This document shows positions 61,206 to 64,000 of a stretch of DNA of 64,000 nucleotides, piece after piece. This DNA is from Roseivirga sp. (GTDB lineage Bacteria; Bacteroidota; Bacteroidia; Cytophagales; Cyclobacteriaceae). A program made the translations under genes and the position numbers. Each line of letters starts with the position of its first letter. Within the stretch, counting starts at the first letter, position 1. The notes under the pieces are model-generated. The model was not told the origin of the DNA. It ran no database searches and worked only from the letters and a program-made list of their open reading frames with translations. Location: the NCBI GenBank assembly GCA_021404565.1, contig JAAWWF010000005.1, positions 310,001 to 374,000 on the forward strand, in the 5' to 3' direction.

Positions 61206-61733
61206 TTAAACCCCTTTAAGATAGAGTTTGATCAAAAGCTGGTGATGAGCGGCATGATGAGTCGTAAAGTAGAGCATTTCACGGACGGTTATTTTTCCGA
61301 GTAGGGGATGTGGCAATATGAATTCGTCCAGTTGTTCTTCAGACCATTTTTCAATTTTTTTACCCATTTTCTCAATGATATCCGTCAGCTCTGTGCAAAG
61401 CTTTTCCTGTACGGCAGCAGGCACTTTACCTGGTACGTAAGGGCTGGTAGCCTTACCGCCCTGTTCCAGTTTTTCTTTATATCGGTCCACTACCTGCTCA
61501 TAACTGCGAGAGGGTCTGTTGGCTTTGCCGAACTTTGATTTGAGAACGAATTTGGGGAATCCCAGCCCATTGAGGAGTGGTTTGGTGCTTTTAATGAGAT
61601 GCTCGGTCTGTTGGCCTGCAGACCATTTACCATCAGGGGCGTATTCGAACTCGTCTCCCGTGAGATCTTTTACATACGAGTTGTAGCTTTGATAAGCACT
61701 ACTGAGTTTTTGAACGATCTCTTCTCTTTTCAT
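61206..61733 (-). CDS. DinB-superfamily protein
   Basis: A 175-aa four-helix protein. Metal-ligand His residues lie in 'GQQTEHLIKSTKPL' and 'EMLYFTTHHAAHHQLLIKLYL' near the C-terminus, and 'APDGKWSAGQQTEHL' is the family signature. It is the second clear DinB-type gene in the window beside that at 45533, with the DUF1569-like gene at 4494 a distant third. Function unknown; thiol transferase activity occurs in the superfamily. The ATG gives a typical start. Confidence 0.82.
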   Translation of the reverse strand: MKREEIVQKLSSAYQSYNSYVKDLTGDEFEYAPDGKWSAGQQTEHLIKSTKPLLNGLGFPKFVLKSKFGKANRPSRSYEQVVDRYKEKLEQGGKATSPYVPGKVPAAVQEKLCTELTDIIEKMGKKIEKWSEEQLDEFILPHPLLGKITVREMLYFTTHHAAHHQLLIKLYLKGV

Positions 61734-61792
61734 CTTCTATCTACCTTCATAGAAATTTATGGCTCTTTCATCGCAAGCCAAAAAGAAGGGGC

Positions 61793-61826
61793 AAAAAAAA
61801 TCACAGCTTCCTTCTGACGCTGTGAT
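61793..61826 (-). terminator. Terminator of the NTF2-like gene
   Basis: ATCACAGC (61800-61807) and GCTGTGAT (61819-61826) form a perfect 8-bp stem; the A-run at 61793-61800 is the U-tract on the minus strand. It lies about 180 bases beyond the stop at 62008. Confidence 0.75.
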
Positions 61827-62007
61827 CCAATCAATGTATACTATTTGACATTTTATCTTATAATAGCTTTCAATGTCATTTACCTATATGTGCAAGATAA
61901 GAAAATGGCTGCGTATGAAATTGAGATTTTGTTATTTTTTCACAAAATGTTTCTGTTTTAATCTGTTGCTTGTCCGAAAGCAAAGAAAAACAGGTGATTT
62001 TTCACGT

Positions 62008-62469
62008 TTACTGAATTCGTGTATCATGGAAAGCTGCTCTTTTCCAGGTCTCTTTTTCCTTTATCCATAGGTTGGAAACCCTGATTTGATTACTGAATTC
62101 AGCGCCTTTGGAGAAACCTGAAGTGATAATAAGACCAGTCACAATGGCGGATTTTTCATAGAGTTGTATTTCTTTTTCCAGCAATTGATACTTGTCTATT
62201 TTGAGTTGGCCAGAGACCAGGTTTTTTCTGCGGCTTTCCAGGTAGTTGAACCAGCGCTCCTTTGAAAAAGCCCTGTCACTGCCATTGGTGTGAATATAGT
62301 TATCTGTGGTCAGGCTATCCAATGTGCTCAGATCACCTTGCTCAAATGCTGTATTGAATAGGTCAATACTAGCCTCTAACTGGCCAAGTTCCTTTTGTTT
62401 CTTTCGTTCGGGGCCTGCACAGCTAAAAGTGAAGATTAGAAAGAGGGCTAAAATCAGGTGTTTTTTCAT
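62008..62469 (-). CDS. NTF2-like (DUF4440) lipoprotein
   Basis: A 153-aa lipoprotein (lipobox 'TFSC', Cys17). The mature part has the cone-like NTF2 fold signature of DUF4440: 'LEASIDLFNTAFEQGDLSTLDSLTTDNYIHTNGSDRAFSKERWFNYL', 'YEKSAIVTGLIITSG' and the closing 'RVSNLWIKEKETWKRAAFHDTRI'. Such domains bind small ligands or act in isomerases and often have no known role. It is transcribed on its own toward a distant terminator. Confidence 0.8.
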   Translation of the reverse strand: MKKHLILALFLIFTFSCAGPERKKQKELGQLEASIDLFNTAFEQGDLSTLDSLTTDNYIHTNGSDRAFSKERWFNYLESRRKNLVSGQLKIDKYQLLEKEIQLYEKSAIVTGLIITSGFSKGAEFSNQIRVSNLWIKEKETWKRAAFHDTRIQ

Positions 62470-62513
62470 GTAGATCGCTTTGACCTAATGAAAATACTGA
62501 TTTAGTCATTCTC

Positions 62514-63077
62514 CTAAATGCTTTTTCGGGCAGCTTTTTTATAGTCTGCAAAAATCCAGAATGAAAGTACCCATAGACAAAGTGTGATGAAGCCAGCTAC
62601 CATAGCAGAAGGGTTTTCTTTTACCATGGTACCAATAAGGGCAGAACCAAGAGAGATAACCCCGGCCATTACCGCATAAGATTTGGTGTTGTAAAACCAG
62701 GCATAGGGAAAAAAATGAGCTCCTCTAATGATGGCAAAGGCCATCACGAATTGCTCAGGGTATTGTGCAAAGAATATAAACACAAAAGGGAAGTAGAAGA
62801 GCTGGGCAAAATTGAGCCAAAGGCCAAGTTCATTCAAAGGATTGTTCGGAATTTTCCATGAGGTTTTGAAGGTTTTCGAAAGAAGAAAGGCCAGCGGCAT
62901 CATGGGTGCAGTACAAAAGAAGGTGTAGAGTGCCTTGTTTTGCATGGAGTATGGCATAAGCCAGTTGGTGCTGATAAGCAGCCAGCAAATACTCGCGGCA
63001 ATTATAAAATTGATGCCGTTTTTGTTTTCTGTAATGACCTGATGGCGTAGCTGGGGAAAAGACAGTTCGTTTTGCAT
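62514..63077 (-). CDS. Multi-helix membrane protein (DUF7010-like)
   Basis: A 187-aa protein with about five to six hydrophobic segments (about 22-40, 48-66, 84-104, 112-122, 130-150, 158-177). The amino end 'SFPQLRHQVITENKNGINFIIAASICWLLIS' resembles the DUF7010 family, which is a tentative call. It lies 4 bases after the LytTR regulator stop, on the same strand and downstream of the sensor-regulator pair, so it may be a target or partner of that system. Function unknown. Confidence 0.6.
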   Translation of the reverse strand: MQNELSFPQLRHQVITENKNGINFIIAASICWLLISTNWLMPYSMQNKALYTFFCTAPMMPLAFLLSKTFKTSWKIPNNPLNELGLWLNFAQLFYFPFVFIFFAQYPEQFVMAFAIIRGAHFFPYAWFYNTKSYAVMAGVISLGSALIGTMVKENPSAMVAGFITLCLWVLSFWIFADYKKAARKSI

Positions 63078-63081
63078 AATA

Positions 63082-63801
63082 CTAAAAGCTCATAATTTCT
63101 CTGAAGCGGATGCTTTGCCTGCGTGAGACCTCAATTTCTTCACCATCTTTCAGGTAGACCTTGAGTGTGCCACTGAACCAGGGCTCAATGCGTTCTACAT
63201 ATTTCAGGTTTATCACCTGTTGACGGTTGGCACGAAAAAATACTTCCGGGTCCAGTCGTTTTTCCATGTAATTCAATGAGCGTGGAATCATAGGTTTTTG
63301 CTCCTTGAAATAGATGCGCGTATAGCTGCCCATAATTTCCAGGACCCGAATATCTGACAGGCTTACGAACCAGCATTGCTCTCCATCTTTGACGAATACC
63401 TGATTGTGCAGACTTAGTATGTTTTTGGATTCAGACTGGGTTCCACGCTCCCGAAGCCTTGCGGCTGCTTTTTCAATGGCCAGGAGTAACCTGTCTTCCT
63501 TTATAGGCTTCTGCAGATAGTCGAGCGCATTGTGATCGAAAGCCTTCATGGCATAATGATCATAGGCTGTAGTGAAAATCACCTCAGGCACTTCTTCCAG
63601 GTCTTGCAGCAGTTCGAAACCATCCTTGCCCGGCATCTGAATATCCAGAAAAAGCAGTTCTGGCTTTAAGTCGAGTGTCTTTTCCAGTGCCTCTTCTGCG
63701 CTTTCCGCTTCGCCTACAATTTGTATGTCGTTAGCGGTCTTAAGCAAGTGCCTTAGCTCTTGCCGTGCTAGTTGTGAATCGTCTACGATCAACGCTTTCA
63801 T
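63082..63801 (-). CDS. LytTR-family response regulator
   Basis: A 239-aa regulator. The receiver domain (about 1-115) has the phospho-acceptor Asp in 'ELLFLDIQMPGKDG' (about residue 53) and 'VIFTTAYDHYAMKAFDHNALDYLQKPI' with the conserved Lys. The LytTR DNA-binding domain (about 140-238) includes 'VLEIMGSYTRIYFKEQ' and 'FFRANRQQVINLKYVERIEPW'. Its start overlaps the upstream kinase stop (ATGA, 63798-63801), so the two form a classic LytS-LytR type pair. It likely controls a neighbour such as the membrane protein behind it (inference). Confidence 0.92.
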   Translation of the reverse strand: MKALIVDDSQLARQELRHLLKTANDIQIVGEAESAEEALEKTLDLKPELLFLDIQMPGKDGFELLQDLEEVPEVIFTTAYDHYAMKAFDHNALDYLQKPIKEDRLLLAIEKAAARLRERGTQSESKNILSLHNQVFVKDGEQCWFVSLSDIRVLEIMGSYTRIYFKEQKPMIPRSLNYMEKRLDPEVFFRANRQQVINLKYVERIEPWFSGTLKVYLKDGEEIEVSRRQSIRFREIMSF

Positions 63802-64000
63802 GAAAGTGGAATTTTGAGGGTGGCCGTAACAGTTTCGGGGTTTGAGTTTTCAACCTTAAGCTCAGCAAACTGGCCGAAGAGGATCTGAAGTCTTTCTATC
63901 AGGTTTTTAAGCCCTATGCCTTCGCGCTTGGTTGTTTTTTTCAATTGACCCTCATTCGAGACCTGTATTTTTAAATGCCCCTCGATCAGGTTGGCTTTGA
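63798..64000 (-). CDS. LytS-type sensor histidine kinase, C-terminal fragment cut by the window edge
   Basis: The last 66 codons are visible, translating to a C-terminal ATPase part with 'REGIGLKNLIERLQILFG' (a G2-box-like 'GIGLKN') and the end 'VTATLKIPLS'. The rest lies beyond 64000. The ATGA overlap with the response regulator and the histidine kinase/HATPase-like ending support a paired kinase. Sensor domain and membrane topology cannot be seen. Confidence 0.8.
   Translation of the reverse strand, partial: KANLIEGHLKIQVSNEGQLKKTTKREGIGLKNLIERLQILFGQFAELKVENSNPETVTATLKIPLS

Noticed and set aside
61873-62070. 65-aa plus-strand frame near the NTF2-like gene
   Set aside because: Cys/Phe-rich composition and partial overlap with the minus-strand gene suggest chance.

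Overview
The window looks like chromosome from a free-living member of the Bacteroidetes, most likely the order Cytophagales (Fulvivirga/Roseivirga/Marivirga-like; the rank below phylum is inference). The grounds are many Bacteroidetes -7 promoter boxes (TAnnTTTG), weak Shine-Dalgarno sequences, many Cys-lipidated exported proteins, families common in the phylum (6-bladed beta-propeller/BF3164-type lipoproteins, DUF4407, DUF2807, TonB-plug proteins, 7TM-AraC regulators, LytTR pairs) and a heterodimeric methylmalonyl-CoA mutase. No rRNA, tRNA, CRISPR array, transposase or prophage gene was recognised.

Layout. 0-7.5 kb: ArsR regulator, HAD nucleotidase, proline catabolism gene pruA with clear promoter and terminator, a secreted beta-propeller, small enzymes and a DUF4407 membrane protein. 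8-14.3 kb (minus strand): an M14 carboxypeptidase lipoprotein and a tandemly duplicated two-gene cassette, each copy a 7TM-AraC regulator followed by an NHL-like beta-propeller lipoprotein. 14.4-20.4 kb: M28 peptidase, signal peptidase I, and a LolD/MacB-type ABC transporter whose permease has a His/Glu-rich loop. It is followed by a DUF3299-like exported protein, and a paralogue of that protein sits behind lepB; together they resemble the Vibrio Zrg zinc-uptake locus. 20.5-22 kb: two tandem paralogous unknown lipoproteins. 22.2-25.9 kb (minus): rhodanese, DUF2064 glycosyltransferase, MOSC protein, HemJ, SCO1 and a cytochrome c lipoprotein, the last three translationally coupled. 26-33.3 kb: the mutase chaperone gene meaB, an unknown gene, then a complete tripartite RND efflux operon.

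33.5-39.4 kb: DUF2807 protein; an FAD oxidoreductase followed by a membrane polyferredoxin; then a small cluster of a 77-aa exported Cys-peptide (NVEALA-like), an attenuator-like hairpin, a BF3164-type propeller lipoprotein and a CxxC lipoprotein. 39.4-39.9 kb has no ORF but holds three hairpins ending in a terminator, a candidate small RNA. 40-47.6 kb: a DUF547 domain fused to an outer-membrane barrel, a lipocalin-like lipoprotein, an 825-aa TonB-plug protein without a barrel, DinB, a zinc-ribbon membrane protein and a pirin behind a perfect palindrome. 47.8-52.3 kb: three coupled glycosyltransferase genes and an unknown exported protein.

52.3-64 kb: GNAT, NUDIX, methylmalonyl-CoA mutase mutB/mutA (minus), divergent dnaA with a terminator-like hairpin just before it, a secreted Ig-like protein, cupin-AraC regulator, a DinB protein, NTF2-like lipoprotein and a LytTR two-component pair whose kinase runs off the end. 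mutA, mutB and meaB together should interconvert methylmalonyl-CoA and succinyl-CoA (propionate and branched-chain carbon), fitting a heterotroph that also oxidises proline via pruA.

Starts were moved to internal ATG codons where the longest frame began with TTG or GTG and an ATG fits a signal peptide, promoter or family start better.
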